Shown here piece by piece: positions 1-13,800 of a stretch of 64,000 nucleotides of DNA (its first letter is position 1; each line of letters opens with the position of its first letter). The stretch lies in assembly GCF_036324505.1 (NCBI RefSeq), contig NC_086366.1:18182927-18246926 (forward strand), read 5' to 3'. Under the pieces are notes generated by a model. It worked only from the letters and a program-made list of their open reading frames with translations. It ran no database searches and was not told where the DNA came from. Source of the DNA: Eleginops maclovinus (Eukaryota; Chordata; Actinopteri; Perciformes; Eleginopidae). The position numbers were made by a program, and so were the translations under genes.

Positions 1-1446
1 TGTGTCTCACTTCAAAACTGGTTGCACATGTTTTCTTTTTCCTTTCTTTTACCCAAATCTGGCTTTAGCGTTTTTTGGGTGACTCCCATGACCTGTTGAC
101 TTCCTGCACTGCCAAAAGTATTTCTCCCTGTCATTTCAAAGTTCATGTCTGTCCGTTGATGGAACATTTTCACTTTGTGTCCTTCCTAAATTATCTACAG
201 ATCACTTTTTCTGAAACTAATCAAATGAAACTCAGCTTGACCTTTTTTCCTAAACAGTTTTAGCCATACAGTTTATGTTTAATGTAGGTATTTATTCACC
301 TGTATGAGTTGTTTTTATGTTTAAATTGAGGTTAGAAAAGTAGATGACTACATCAATGACAGAGGAGTGATTTCTCCTCTTACAAAATAATTATCTACAC
401 TTTATTATTGATTTCCCTTATGAAGAAAATAACCATTCTACATTTCACAATCACCTCTATGTCATGATCCCTCTGTTGACAGAAGAAGACAAAAATCACA
501 TAATTGCTTAAGTGGATAGCGTTGAAAAGACAAATCCACCACCCGTCAGGAGAAGTTTTGGCAGGTTCTTTTGTGCAGATGCTCTTTCCTCTACATCTGT
601 AAATATTTGAGGTTTGCATTGACCATAAGGTCTGCTTAGCCATTCTTGAACAAGCCGGACTCACTTGTGCCGGACAAAGAATATAAATGTCACTATTCAG
701 CAGCCCTAAAAGAAACAGACAACTGAGAGATTTGCATAATGCAAGGCGCATTTAGATTCAAAGCCTTTCAGCTTGTGCTTTATGGTTTCGTAATGGCTCT
801 CTGAGGCAATGTGATGGCAAACAAGATGCTTATAAAGTAACGGTAGTGATTCAATCACAATCTACTACATTTTCCAATCTCACTTCGATAGGATTTTTGG
901 TCACATTTGGTTTTGCTTTTTTTAAATACAACATCCATAATACTTGTAGACTGCAATAGGTAAGGTCTCACTGAAGACTTCTAGGGCGAGACAGAGCTGA
1001 GCTTTGAAAGTCAAAGAAGATTATTTAGTCTGTGAGCATCAAGTACTTCAAATTAAATGGTGTTTAGTTCTCAGATATGTTGCCACCTGTCTTTTCTTTA
1101 TGGAACCCATAACTATCTCTTGAAAATGACAGCAGCAGCATAGGTTAAAATGTGGCTCGGGGACAGCTGGGAATGTTCACATCATTTAGAGACAAGAGTA
1201 TTTTGGCTGTAGTGTAACCTTGAGTAAAATTAGATCACATGTTATTCAGTGGCAAGATCTGATGAGGATATATGAATAATTCATTTAAAAAATACAATAG
1301 GTGTTCTTAAGGCTGAAAATTAAGATGAATATAATTTTATCAGCTTAAGAAAATATGTAGTTAAGACATAGGAAATTGTCTTGTTGTATTTCTGTCAAAT
1401 AGTTAAGGTCACTTAGAGAAGAGTAATACCCTGCTTATATCTGTAG

Positions 1447-1619
1447 TTGAATATGAGGCTACCGACAGCAGCTGGTTAGCTTAGCTTAGCTAGTCTAAAG
1501 ACTAGAAAGAGGAGGACAAAGGTTAGGCTACTTCTGTCCAGCTGAAGCAAAATCCCAAACCAGTAACGTTCAATAAGCATGTAAATATAAGTAGCAACAT
1601 GTCAAACTATTCATTTAAG
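1447..1619 (+). repeat. fish interspersed repeat (gctggttagcttagcttagc family)
   Basis: Begins near cagcagctggttagcttagc, continues ctaaagactagaaagagg, and ends ...catgtcaaactattc then atttaagt. Both ends resemble a high-copy fish repeat known from recall. The copy is diverged and its middle is shortened. Confidence 0.55.
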
Positions 1620-4345
1620 TTTGTCCACTGGTTTAAGAATGTGTAAAGTTTGCAAAAACAGATGAGACGATATGTCAGTAGCTTTGCACAGGAAGAGAGA
1701 CTCTTCCCCCTCGGACCCATAAGACTCTTACATAAGAGCTCTGGAGTCCGTATAAAAAGTTCTGACAGCAGGGAGCGAGAATGCGATACAGATTGAATCA
1801 CAGTCCTGGAGTCTAAGAATAAACAGGCCAGAGCCGTGCACCCAGTTATGGATTTATGGAGCAATGTTTTATGGAAGTATCTGGTAAAGGTTATCAGCAC
1901 CTGCCTGACAACCCCTGACCCCACCCCCCAAGATCCAACAGTAAAAGACAAACTAAGAAATGTTCAAGTTTGTAGTTGTACCTTTTCTGGGCTTCCCAAT
2001 CTTATTAAGTGAATTAAATAATAGCTCAGACAAAGTTAGATGATGCTATAAAGCCTTTTTATATCAGATGTTCCCTAGTGTGTTTGTTTTTCTCAAAGCT
2101 TTCTCAAATCCTTAGTTTTGAAGCTCTGTTTTACTTATATATTTGAGCCGTAACTTATAGAAAAGTTTTCTTTTCTCAATCAATGATGCCTAACATTTAC
2201 AACATACTGCTTCCAAATATGAAGATTTATTGATTTTCTTTTTTGTTTAATATGATTATTTATTAAAGATCTTTGAGTTTTGGAGGGTTGGTCAGACAAG
2301 ATGAGCAATTTAACCGTTTTTCTATTGTTTGTTCTAATGTGTTATAGACTAAACAATTAGCCCCCTAATTGATCAAATAATATTGAGATTTCATTGCAAT
2401 TTATTTTATATATGACTTTGCTGCTCAACACATAGCTGGTTAAAGGAAGTTGTTCTTTCTCGGTGGGGAGAGAAATATTTAGGTTGAAGGTTCCCACTTT
2501 TAATTTGTGTTGACAGAGATTGGCAGAACAGAGTCACTTGCACTGACCGGTCCTGTTACTGCCCTGTTGACTCTCAGACAGGGTGTTCATGCAAACATCC
2601 TTGTTGTTGCTGCCGAATGCAGGGTTTTCCCTCACTTGCACTCTTGCGTGGAGGATGTCACTTTTCCTGACCTGCAACCTTTGACATGTGTCCACCATCT
2701 GACTGCGATTACACTGAACTATGGCAATGTGTTTAAAGTGGGTCAGCACTCAAACACGCAAGGATGAAATTCTTTCTTCTGGCTGTTAAAAAAAAAAGGA
2801 GAGAGTGATGTGTTCAAGTCTTTGAAGCCTTGTCAAATCGGCACATCTCCACTGGGACCCAGCATCTGGTTTTTGGAGTAGTTATTTTCACATATTTATT
2901 TCTGAAACTGGGTCTGAAGCCGGCCCTATGAGAGTAATGTATAAGGTCCATTGCATGTCCTTCTCTTCAAAGACATGTGTAGAGTTTGAAAGTAAAGAGA
3001 TGATGATCCTCCATGTTTCTGCACCCAACTTTTAAACTCTGGTACAGAAATGTTTAACTATGTGATTAAATTGTATCAGACTGTGCTATATCTTAAAGTC
3101 AATATTGAAGAATACATCAGTGGCTGTTCATAGATTTGGTTTATCTTTTGCTATATTCATTGTTTCTCTGTATTGTAACAGTGAGACGGTTGGGATTGTT
3201 TGCCTGAATATAACTAGTGGCTGAGCCTGCTAACCCTGGAGCAGCATGGACACCAAAGGTGTTTTAATATAACATTCCAGAATTGTATTGGTCATGACAT
3301 CCATGCTTTAATTTTTGTCTAGATTAATCAAAAATGGCCTTGCCGGTGCCTGCTGTCCTACGACAGCTTTTGCTGTGTGGCCTTAAAGTGTTAGAGACCC
3401 TGCAACAAAGACATATACAAAACCACTTGTCCTGTTTCATCCTACCAATCAGGTTTTTTTTGTTGCCACAGCAAAGTGGCAGCCATGTAGGTTGCTCAAC
3501 CAGCCAAGTGCTTTTTTTAACTGCGAGCATTTCTGCTGCCATGACAACACTGGGGGGCCGCGGGCCTCATGAAACATGCAGTACACGACTTATTTATTGT
3601 GTGGAATCCAACTGACCAATAAAACCTTTGCGGATATGTTGATTGAAGTTTGAATCAGCACCATGTGGGCTATCTGCCAGTTCACTGTCATGACGGAGGG
3701 TCAACGGTATTGCAAACAGGCAGACTGGGAGTTTTGCAGCGTTTAGGCTCTGCTAGGGGAGACATGTGGAAGCGGGGAAAGCAAACAACAGTGTAAATCA
3801 GACCAGTGGGGCACAGAGGGGAAATGAAGGAGAGAGGTAGGCAAGATAAGTAGGAAAATGAACCATTTAAATCCAGGACGTCACTGCTTTATGTAAGAAT
3901 CCTATTTTGTTTTAATATGTATCATATATTTCCTTACAACACCACTTTCATTATGAACAAGGTAACAGTATGCCCCTCAATGAAAAGGTCTTTAACGTCT
4001 AGCTCAGCATTTCAATCTCCCTGTGTTGCTTTTCTTCTAAAGTGTTCGGACTGATAAGGTGGGGTATTAGGCTTGTGGGCAGCACATTAGCCTCTGTGCT
4101 AAATCATGCCACCCTTTCTTCGGTGGATTGTCTCTATTGACTTTGTCATGACATCAGTAATTGCCCTATTGAAGATATAGAGAGACATCCTCTAACTATG
4201 TGTGTGCCTCTAATGGTTGTTGCAGCCAAATAATGTGAAATGCTTTTTTTTCAGCTTTCAGAGTGGAGCTATGTTTAAGTAGCCGATGATTAGCCCCTAC
4301 TCAATATTACATTACTGATACTTTGTCATTTATTTTGTGTTGTAG

Positions 4346-4379
4346 ATTTTCAACAAGATGACCAATGCAGGTGGGGCAG
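4346..4379 (+). other. possible third alternative first or leader exon of stard13
   Basis: A 34-nt segment lies between an acceptor-like ttgtgttgtag and a strong donor (caggtaagaa). An ATG at 4358 gives seven codons (MTNAGGA) plus one base. That is phase 1, which would read directly into the SAM exon at 37756. I do not recognise this N-terminus from any STARD13 isoform. It could equally be an exon of an upstream gene or chance. Confidence 0.22.
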
Positions 4380-7110
4380 GTAAGAAGCTATTTATGTTTT
4401 TGGACAGCTTTTTGATGCAATGTGTGTAAATTGATCTATCGGAAGACAATGGTATATCTTTCCATAACCACGGGCCAGTTTTGATCTGTTGTCCATAATT
4501 CAGATAAGGTGGAGAGCTTTGAATGTGTTTCTTTCTGTCTGCATTAGCCTTTGAAGCACTGACATCTTGTTTGCGTTGTTTCACTTCCTCTCTGTCTTAG
4601 TGCTTGCTGGGATATCCAGGTTTAGCATGATTAACCTGACAAAACTTTTTATTTATTTTTTCCTTAAAGCTTTGCTTGGTCACATGGAAGAAAAAACTAA
4701 AGTAAAGAGTAAACTAGAATCGTTAAGCTTTCCAACAGAAAAAAACAGCCCAATGTTGCCAACTATCATTTAGGCCAAACTAATATATTGGTCATTACAG
4801 CATTACAGTTACACATACCAGATACCATTTTGTCAGCGCATTTGATTTATTAGTTGCTGTCAGAATGTAAATACCCGCCTTAGCTTTGGACTTTAAAAGA
4901 AGAGATAAATCAATTGAGATGAGGCTTAAAAAATAGAGTGACCAATTTCTTGCTTGCCCGAATGGGCTTCTACAATCTAAGAATTATGTTCTTGGCAAAC
5001 CTTTATTTCTGAATCAGATTTGAGGCTTGATAACTTAGGTAAACTCTCTGTCTGAACACAGTTCTGTACTGAAGTTGAAACAGGGCTGCGCTGCTGTTTG
5101 GCACATCATCAATTTCTTCCTGCAAGTTGATCCTTCTCTGTGTCCTTGCATGCATGGCACTGCTCCCGCCTCAGATGCATTGAACAGGACTGACAGCCAC
5201 AGGTGTCTGCGAGCTGCCTTCCAGCCGGTGTCTCGAGAATGTCTCTTATTTGAAATGCCTTCTATATATTGGTCACTTGGCGGGAGGCAGTTAAAATTAG
5301 GCAGAGTGCCAGATCATTGTTTCTGTTTTGCTGAGGGGAAATATTTGGCTTGTGTGATGTGGCCCATGGGGCGCAGCTGCGGGATTCGGGTAGATGCCAT
5401 TGAAGGCTCAGGTTGCAGTCTCACATGACCTCTGTTGTGCATGATGGTAACGCACAAGTGGACATTATGGTCTGGAAAAATTCCATGTATCTTTTATATG
5501 CAGTAGTTAACAAATGTGTGGTCTGCTTGGTGTGTCTGTGTGATATGCACTGTGACTGATCGCTGGTCGTTCCTAGCTGTAGTTCTTTGGAAACCCGAGT
5601 GTGAGACCACCGTGTATTACATCAACAAGTTTGTCAACAGGGCACCGAAATTCTCTACAAGTACATTTATCATTCAATTTTTTCACAATATTGTCGTAGC
5701 AAGCTGCGTTCGAAGTCGCATGCTTCCTCTTTGAGGTAGATCTCTGAGTCAAAATAAACCAAACCAGACTGTCCAATGTCTTTAGTCACAAAGTTAATGA
5801 AATCAACATATGGATTTAACTTGAATCTAGTCATAAAAAAAATTGGAGACTTGTGAATTTTGTAAAGAAGGACCAAGCTGGCTGGGTGTCATACACATTA
5901 GGTGTGATATTCCCTGTTTGTATTTCACAGCTGGGCTGAGTAGACCACTTTTTATGACACGGATACGAGGCGGCCAGATGGTTCTCAGTATCGTCCATAA
6001 CACTGTCCACCTCATTACATTGTCCAAGAGAGGAAAGCACATTCTTTTGGTCCTGATCCAAAATAGAAATGCAGCAGTGAATTTTTTTGGGGTATTCTGT
6101 GCTATAAATGTGCAGTGCAGACTTTTTATTGCTCTCATATGCACTTGCTCTACACATTCAAGTTGTTGCATAAACAAACACCTTTATTTAAACATCATGG
6201 TTAACAATAGCCAGTTGTAAAGAACCAATTCAGGTTGGAAATGCGGAGAGATTTAAAACTCTTCCTAACCTTTATTTATTTGTATTTATTTAAGATCACG
6301 CAAGGAATTTATGGAAAAACACTAGACCTTTTAGCCCACTTGACTTGTTGTTTGGTTTTACCCGAGGCATAAAAACAAAACCCAGCGCTTCATCCTAAAA
6401 CCGCATATGGACACACTCAGAGAAGATTTGGACTATGTAGTGAGAAAAAAAAAAGCCTAATCCTTCTTCTCATATGTTTATTTTCTAATGGCTTACTTAA
6501 GGTTTATAGAGCATTTTTCAAGTCTTGAGTAAATGATGGGCCAAGTGCCTTTTCCCTCTCACACAGTGTAATTTGTATGGAAATGTATTCCCTGCTGTCT
6601 CTTTAATTGCAGTGTGGAAATTAATGGTTTCCTTTGGTGAGAGTAGCCAGCTATCTTCATCCTCAAAACCCTGAACTGACATTAATCATAGACTTAACGA
6701 ATCGATGTGACACTGCAGCGCCGAGAGCCCCACATCCAGCCGCGTTCCTCTCAGAGATACGGTACAGATAAGGTGGATGAAGCTACATTTATCTGTCTGC
6801 CCTTAGACATGTATTTACATTTTGTAATGGTTCTGTTTTTGTGCGCAGCTCATGTGTATTTTGTAAAAAATATTTGAATAAACAGAAAAATAGAGGTAGC
6901 AGTGAATAGTTTAGACGGACAGAAATATTGACAGGGTCCAAGGAGAAGCAACAATGCAGAACTCAGTGACTTTTAGCTTGCATAAATTAATGGTTATTTG
7001 CTTTGTTTTAATAAACATCACCTTCCTAAACTCCAGGCTGAGGGGAAATGGGGCTTAAACAGCAGTCTGTGGCCCAGAACTATCAGGCCGAAGTTTCCCA
7101 CTATGCACTT

Positions 7111-7141
<31 letters not shown>

Positions 7142-7142
7142 T

Positions 7143-7193
<51 letters not shown>
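7111..7193. repeat. (ACAG)n microsatellite
   Basis: About 20 tetranucleotide units with one ACAT interruption at 7139-7144. Confidence 0.97.
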
Positions 7194-7836
7194 TTTACAC
7201 AGATCCTCTCTCTGAATACATATGCTAATCTACATTCAATGTGGAAATCTCTTGCTACTGGTTATCAGAAAAGCAAAGAGGAAACTGTGAATCCCTTGGA
7301 GACCTCTTTCTATTTGTAAGGAAAGTATTGTAAAGCCCTATGTCCTTCACACATCGGTGTGACTGACTCCCAGTGAAAGACTGTGGAGAAGGAGGGAAAG
7401 GGATGCTTTAAAGTGTTTAAATGTAGCCATTTCCCCCTGGCAGTCAACTTATGATAAGCTTCAGAATGAGGTGTGTAATCTGTATCCTAACTGTTTTCAC
7501 ACAGTGAGAAGTGACTTTGGCATTTGCTCTGGACTGTGAAAGTGAGAGGAAGTGAACTGAATATGTGGGATGTAATGGGTTAGATTTGTATTCTTTGTTT
7601 TGGCAACATTTCTTCCGATGTGTGTATAACAGGTCAATTGAAAGGTATGATGTACCTTTTCTTCATCTGACAATAAGGCCAGGAAACATTCAGCAGTTTA
7701 TTTCTTCATATAATAAGTCCATCCCTTTTTTAGATATCCCTGTTTAGTGTTGCTGCTTTCAGTAACTCAAAACACGTCACATCTTTAGGTGTTTTTAGGA
7801 CTCACATCAGGTGTTTGATCAGAAGGTGAGGCTTAG

Positions 7837-8090
7837 GTGGATTTTCAGCTAAAGTGTAGTTGTTTTGTGTCGCTATGTAGTCAATTTGAGTGTCTTTGTC
7901 GTTGCTTTATGATATTAAAATTTTTTGCTGCTTTTTTTTCATGTCATTGTGTCTCTGTAGTCATTCTATGTTTCTTTGTGATCATTTTTGAGTCTCTTTC
8001 TAGTTGTTACTTTAAGTGACATTCTGTTTGTGAAGGACAGGGCAGGACCTGACATTTTAGGCACCTGTGCCCAGTAGGACTGTTCAGTAT
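7837..8090 (+). repeat. degenerate minisatellite-like repeat (tctctttgtagtcattttg type)
   Basis: Irregular units of about 20-27 bp share a core like gtgtctctgtagtcattct, gtttctttgtgatcattttt and gagtctctttctagttgtta. The following stretch (cacctgtgcccagtaggac) resembles the companion sequence of this family in other fish, from recall. Boundaries are approximate. Confidence 0.5.
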
Positions 8091-8739
8091 TCCATCCACG
8101 ATGTGAACATTTAAAATTATTTGAAACCTCATCATTTTTTTTAGCATCTTCATTTACCAGCCTTGTAGTTGTGAGTCCCAGAATTTGAGACTGACAACGT
8201 GAGCATCAGCGTTAGTGTGAAATGAATCCTCTGTGGGACCCGAGTGAGTATACACTGCCATATAAATCACCAGTCCAGCTATAGATGAAGCACCAGTGGG
8301 TATTATATAATGTCCATAGATACTAATGCATTGCAGCAGGGTTGTCTGCTGTGTTTTTGACTGCTGCTGCATGTTCCCCAGCTGTTCCCATTGAGCCCAG
8401 GCCTTCAGTCTCACCCGGGGTCAGGGCCTGCTGCTGGAGGCCGACTGTGACCTCAGGCAGCTGCACTGTCTCTCCTTCTGTCTCTAGAGGGAGGCCTGTT
8501 ACAGACCATAATATACACATCACAAAAGCTTATACAACAACATTATGAGGCTGGTGGGTGGAAAATGTAAGTCATATGTGATGTGTTGAGCTGTAAGATT
8601 ATTAACTGTGTTGGTATTAACTGGTCTCTGATGAATACTGACTTCAGTCCTGTTTTTATTATGGAATCATTGTTGTTGTGACATAAAAGGTCCAAATTTA
8701 GCTAAGTGTCACATAGTTCTCAAGGGGAGGCCATTTTTT

Positions 8740-9056
8740 TAAAGGAAGAGGTCATTTTAGAGGAATTGTACTATTTCCTGATGTTTCTAAACCGTGATAT
8801 GCTGTTTGAAGGTTGTATTTTTTTCCTCCCAAAAATGTTGGACGGGGTTGAGGTCGGGCTCTGTGCAGGCCAGTTAAATTCTTCCACTACAAAGTGGGAA
8901 AACATTTCTTTATGGACCTTGATTTTTGAACTGTTGCCATAGAGGAAACACACTATTGTCTAAAATGTTATTGAATGCTGTAGCTTTTAGATTTTTCTGG
9001 ATTTGTAGGTGGGCCTACATACTTTTGTTCATTCACAGTCAAATATATTGTAATAT
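8740..9056 (-). pseudogene. Tc1-like transposase relic
   Basis: On the minus strand the stretch around 8840-8930 encodes the decayed Tc1 transposase motif WPAQSP. A one-base loss breaks the frame where DLNPIE should follow. The + strand text ggttgaggtcgggctctgtg and gcaggccagttaaattcttc is the familiar complement of fish Tc1 elements. A degraded end (cctacatacttttg...) lies near 9010-9056. The element is truncated and inactive; boundaries are approximate. Confidence 0.7.
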
Positions 9057-9160
9057 TGTGGGCACCTGTCAACCCTTGGATCACACCATTAACAGGATAT
9101 ATTCTTGTTATGAGCAACAGACAAACTGTCCCAACCTTGAAGTTTGAGTTATGTTTCCAT

Positions 9161-9184
9161 ATATGTAGCAGAACTGCTACATAT
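9161..9184. other. perfect short inverted repeat
   Basis: Arms atatgtagcag and ctgctacatat (11 bp) around a 2-base centre, about 100 bp beyond the Tc1 relic. Function unknown. Too short to be a microRNA precursor. Confidence 0.7.
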
Positions 9185-10758
9185 GTTCAGCAATTGACAA
9201 AAAGCCATTGTTTATTTCATCAAGCAGTGTACCTTCAGACTGTATATAAATGTAGAAGACATTAACAGGTCTGTAAAATTCTAGTTAAACTGAAAATAAA
9301 AGAGAAAATACAATGTGTTTTCTTAAGGCCAAAGGTATTAGTTTGAGTTTACAGAGAGAAGAGACTCTCATTTTCTTTGTGAAGGAAATACATAAAGACG
9401 ATGACCTTTGAAAGCCTGCTTAAAATGTCAATAAATGTGCGTTTCTCTGTGTCAACATAAGGAATTTGAGTATTGCATTAAAATTGGCTTCAGTATTTCA
9501 AAGAAAAGGCTCAGAAGCATCACAAGTTTCGAATATGGCTAAACATTTTCATCTGCTCTTTGACTATTAAAAGCAGACCTGGACATTATGAAACACCATG
9601 ATTTAGAGCATGCAAATGCCAGCAGGGAAAATCCATTTTTATGAGATTGTACCGTTCTTTTTGCTCCCTGTCTGTCCGTTGCCTGACAGGTGCCAGATCA
9701 GTGACATCATAAGCTAAATATACAAGCAAGTCGTCAATTGTAGGTCCAGCTCAGACTATAAAGGTTGCTCCTGGCATGACGAGTGCATAAAAAATTCCAC
9801 ACATGGAAAGACGGAAAATGACTTGTGGTTTCCTGAGTGCAGCGGCCAGCTCGGCTGTTTGAAAGTGCAAAAGTGGAGGGAAAAATGCCTGGACGTATTT
9901 CTGGACTTTTCTTTGTATATACAGTAATTTCTCAAGGTTGTGAAAACATTATAGAATCTTTTTTTGTTTTGGTTAACCCGCTCTGAAATCTTTTAACATT
10001 TTCGTTGCAATTACTGTAGTTATCATACTAGCACATATAGTCATTTAACAATGTCTTCAAGGTCCTTTTAACTAAATGATATCATCATGTTTAACTATTC
10101 CTATCATGTTTGGGCATTATCTATTGCCAAGTATAAATCATCAAGTTTGATCCTATCATTACATAGTCCGTGTTCATAGAGCTGTTTGAACAGAATCCGT
10201 GTTATCTGCCAGTTGTATGATCCTCAGTGAGAGGAAACAGGTTTATTGTTCTGATATCTCAATTATAGCCACACTGCCAATTACAAGAGAAGCAATAAAT
10301 CCTTTGGGGAACAACTTCCTCAAAACAACCAAGGTGAGGCTGCTTTTGCGTGTGTGACTTGAGGAATGTAGGCCTGGGTTTTATAAACTAAGTGGAAGTG
10401 GACGCAGGCAGCTGTGTCAGGATGCAGGCCAGTCACAAGAGGACAGGCCCTGTGTGTGAATGTGTGTGTACTTGTGTGTGTGTGAACCAACATAAAGCTA
10501 ACAGGTTGGCCCAGCTCTCAACTGAGAAGAAAGGCAGAAACAAGATTAAGGAAATAATGAGCCAGCACGGTCCAAACACAACTTCAGGGCCCTGCACCAG
10601 GATGCAGCAAACTGTCCTGTTATCTCCTTTTGTGTGTGCGTTTATGTGTGTGTACCATTCCCACGAATGTTCACTACTCTGAGGGATTGATTCCGAACAA
10701 TAACTTCTTTCTCATCTAAGTCTTATCAAGTCTTGTGTTTTACTTTGTAGTTCCTCAC

Positions 10759-10883
<125 letters not shown>

Positions 10884-13800
10884 CGAATAGATACAGTAAC
10901 CACATTGGCCTCCCACATTTCCGAAATAATCCACAAAGATTCCAGATGTTGCAGGGAGGCAATAAGTCTGCGACTCCACTCTTTCTCGCTGCCTGCAGCC
11001 CTCGCCTCCCCATCCCGGCTTTGCAGAGCGCATGGCATGGCTCACACCAAACCCTGTGTCCTTCTGCGCTGAAGCAAGGCCGTGGGTAACCATGCTACTG
11101 GAGATTTACATAGCTGTGCACTTCCACCTGTACCCAGATAACAAAAAAATAGCACGCCATTGAGAAAGGCTCTGTCCAGGGGCAGTGTAGCACTGCAACT
11201 TTCTCGTGGTTTCAGACCTGATTAAACAATTTGGCTCGGTAATCAAAGAGCAATAGCAGGCGGAGGCAGAGCAGACTTCCTGTATCCTCTCTGCTCTCTG
11301 GCTCAGCGGCTTTAAGTTAAGGGCCAAGCAGGACCTGATTGTGTCTCAGTTTGAAACAATACCTCCACTGTACTTCCGGCTTATCATGGCTGTTGAGTTC
11401 AGCAGAACTGTTTCACAGTGAGCCCCTATATGCAATTTAGGGGAAAGCTTAAAACGTTTTTATTATAATGGAGCCATAACAAATGTTTTTCTTCTGTTTT
11501 GTTACGTTAGCTTGTAAACATGTGGCCTGACAATACTTAAAGTGTTCATATAGATGTTGATTAACATGGTTGCAGTTTGTTTTTTTAAATGGAAAGGTTG
11601 GAAACTGATGTGTAGTACCTTGAGACTTTAGTGACAGAACTGTAATTTTAAATAAGACTGTGTCAGACTATGTCATAGGAAGGGGAACTAAAGAAATACC
11701 AAACTGTAGGACTAATTTTAAGCAGCTGTCATTTTTCTTTTTTGGTTCTTGTGAAACTGTAGTTTCTCCTTTTGGACGTTGCTCATCTTGAAATATAAAC
11801 ATTAACTTCCTGTTTGAATTTGTTTCATGGAGGCTAACGTCATGCTAATGTAAGCTGTAATTTATGAAGAGTTATCCTGCCAGCTGCATATATTGGTGAT
11901 TGCTGGGAAGATGCCTTGCAGCAAAACTCCCCCAAGGGTATTTCACAGCACCAGAAAGGTGATGGAGATTAGTCCCTAGTGAAAGAGAGACTTAAAACCA
12001 GATTGAAAATGACTTAAAAATCAATAAAACATGAGCATGTTTTCCATCTGCAAGCTCTGTGAGAAAAAGAGAGAAATGGAGGCAGTGAGAGTGATTGAGA
12101 GAGAAATGTACCTCTGTGATTAGATTCGCATTGCTCTAATAGAAACCAGGTGCTGGACAGTGGTGTAAATGTTTTCCCATGCATTTTTGTGGGCAATGCA
12201 GCTTTAACAGTTTCAGACCTGACAGCATTACATGCTTTGTCATTCAATGAAACAATAGCCACGTACGCTTGTCATGCCAGTTTTACATTCTTCGAGGCTC
12301 TTTATACAAACTCTGACCCCTGCTAGCCCTCACTTCTAGACATTTTTAGAATATTTAAATAAAGTTTTTTTCTATTTGTATACCAAAAGTCAAGTTATGC
12401 ACCAAAGTGCTGCTGCAGTAAGACTTGTATGCACATGGATGAGTCATGTGAACATCTGCAGTTTTTTTAATCTCTATTTTGAAAACAGATTTGACCTAAT
12501 TGGTCATTTGCTCAGGAATTAATGATTCTATCAAGAACAACTTCCATTAGGAAAGAAACAATGACGTTTAAACACATGGCCCAGAATTAGTATAAGAAAA
12601 CAGAATTAGTGGCCACTTTAATGGATTGGGACCAAAGTCGGCTCCTCCTTCCCCAACCCCATAATCTAAAGCCAGATATACACCACATGTGTGGCTCCTC
12701 TGGAAAAATGAACTCGACTTGGGAATATATGGTCAGGAAATTTATAGCACATGCCTGGGACGAGCCTTCAGGGGCCGGGGTGGAGGTGGAGGGGAGAATC
12801 CCCCCCACTCCCAGCTCCCCGAGCCTTGTTTCCATTACGCTGGGAAGAGCAATCTCACAGACTATTCAAGGGGGCCTGGTGTAAGACCTCCTTGCCAACA
12901 ACATGACCCAATCACAGAGGAGAAATCAGTTTCCTCACATCTGGGATTTTCCCACTGAAGCTTTGGGGCAGCATTCCACATCAGTCACCAGACTCAAATG
13001 CAACACACACACACTCTGAAATGTAGTAAACTTGTTTACAAATCACAATGTGTACGTTTATTTGTATGTGGAGGACAGAGATGGTGGACAAAAAATAGCC
13101 CTGAAAATGTGCCAGTTTTTCAGGGAGAACGGGAAAAGGAGCTTTTTTTAAAAGCTGCCCGGCCAAAACAAACAAGAGGGTGAGTCAGCGAAGGGAAAAC
13201 ATTCACAAGTTGATTGATGTTTCCTCTCCTTGCATCTGCTATTACTTTCATTGCCAAGGCCTGCACCAGAGGCTAAGCCATCATCTCGCTACAATGAGCC
13301 TCCAGGCGATAACGCTCGACTTTAATGTACAAGTTTGTTTTCTTGTTAATCTAGAAGAGAGGCGCAGCAGTGGGCTGTGTTTACCTCTCTGGTGATTCAC
13401 GTGTCATAGGAAGGGAAACCTCGTTGCTGCGCTTCCTCCATCACTTTTACTGTCAGGGGCTGACAGGCAGGACTGGCAATGTCCATCTGTCCATTCCTGC
13501 CCTGTCAGTCACCGGGCATTGAGATGGATACCTTGTTTACGACTTTGACATATTCATTCATTAACCTGACAAAAAGGCTTAGCAAAATGATGGGCAGATG
13601 ATGTTTTGAAGATTCCTTAAGGGTTATTTTATGATACAATTCTTAATATCTGTTATGTTTTAAATGTCTTCACTTTTCTTAGAAATACACAAAATAGTTA
13701 CATTTATTATCAGTATTGTGTAAATGTAAAACATTAGTTTGTTCACTTTCAGCCTTTTCTCTGTAAACTTCCTGGTTTACAAACCAGTGGAAAACAAGGT

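Noticed and set aside
5075..5428. 117-codon Cys-rich open frame on the plus strand
   Set aside because: No signal peptide, family similarity or splice context recognised.
5827..6220. Open frames of 108-125 codons on both strands over the same stretch
   Set aside because: At least three frames are open together, which reflects low stop density rather than coding. No family recognised. An old transposon fragment remains possible.
6998..7228. 76-codon open frame with TDRQ repeats
   Set aside because: Translation of the ACAG tetranucleotide microsatellite.
12390..12470. Possible further LINE fragment (gtgctgctgcagtaagac)
   Set aside because: The resemblance to a Rex1-type LINE is limited to a few short words and could be chance.
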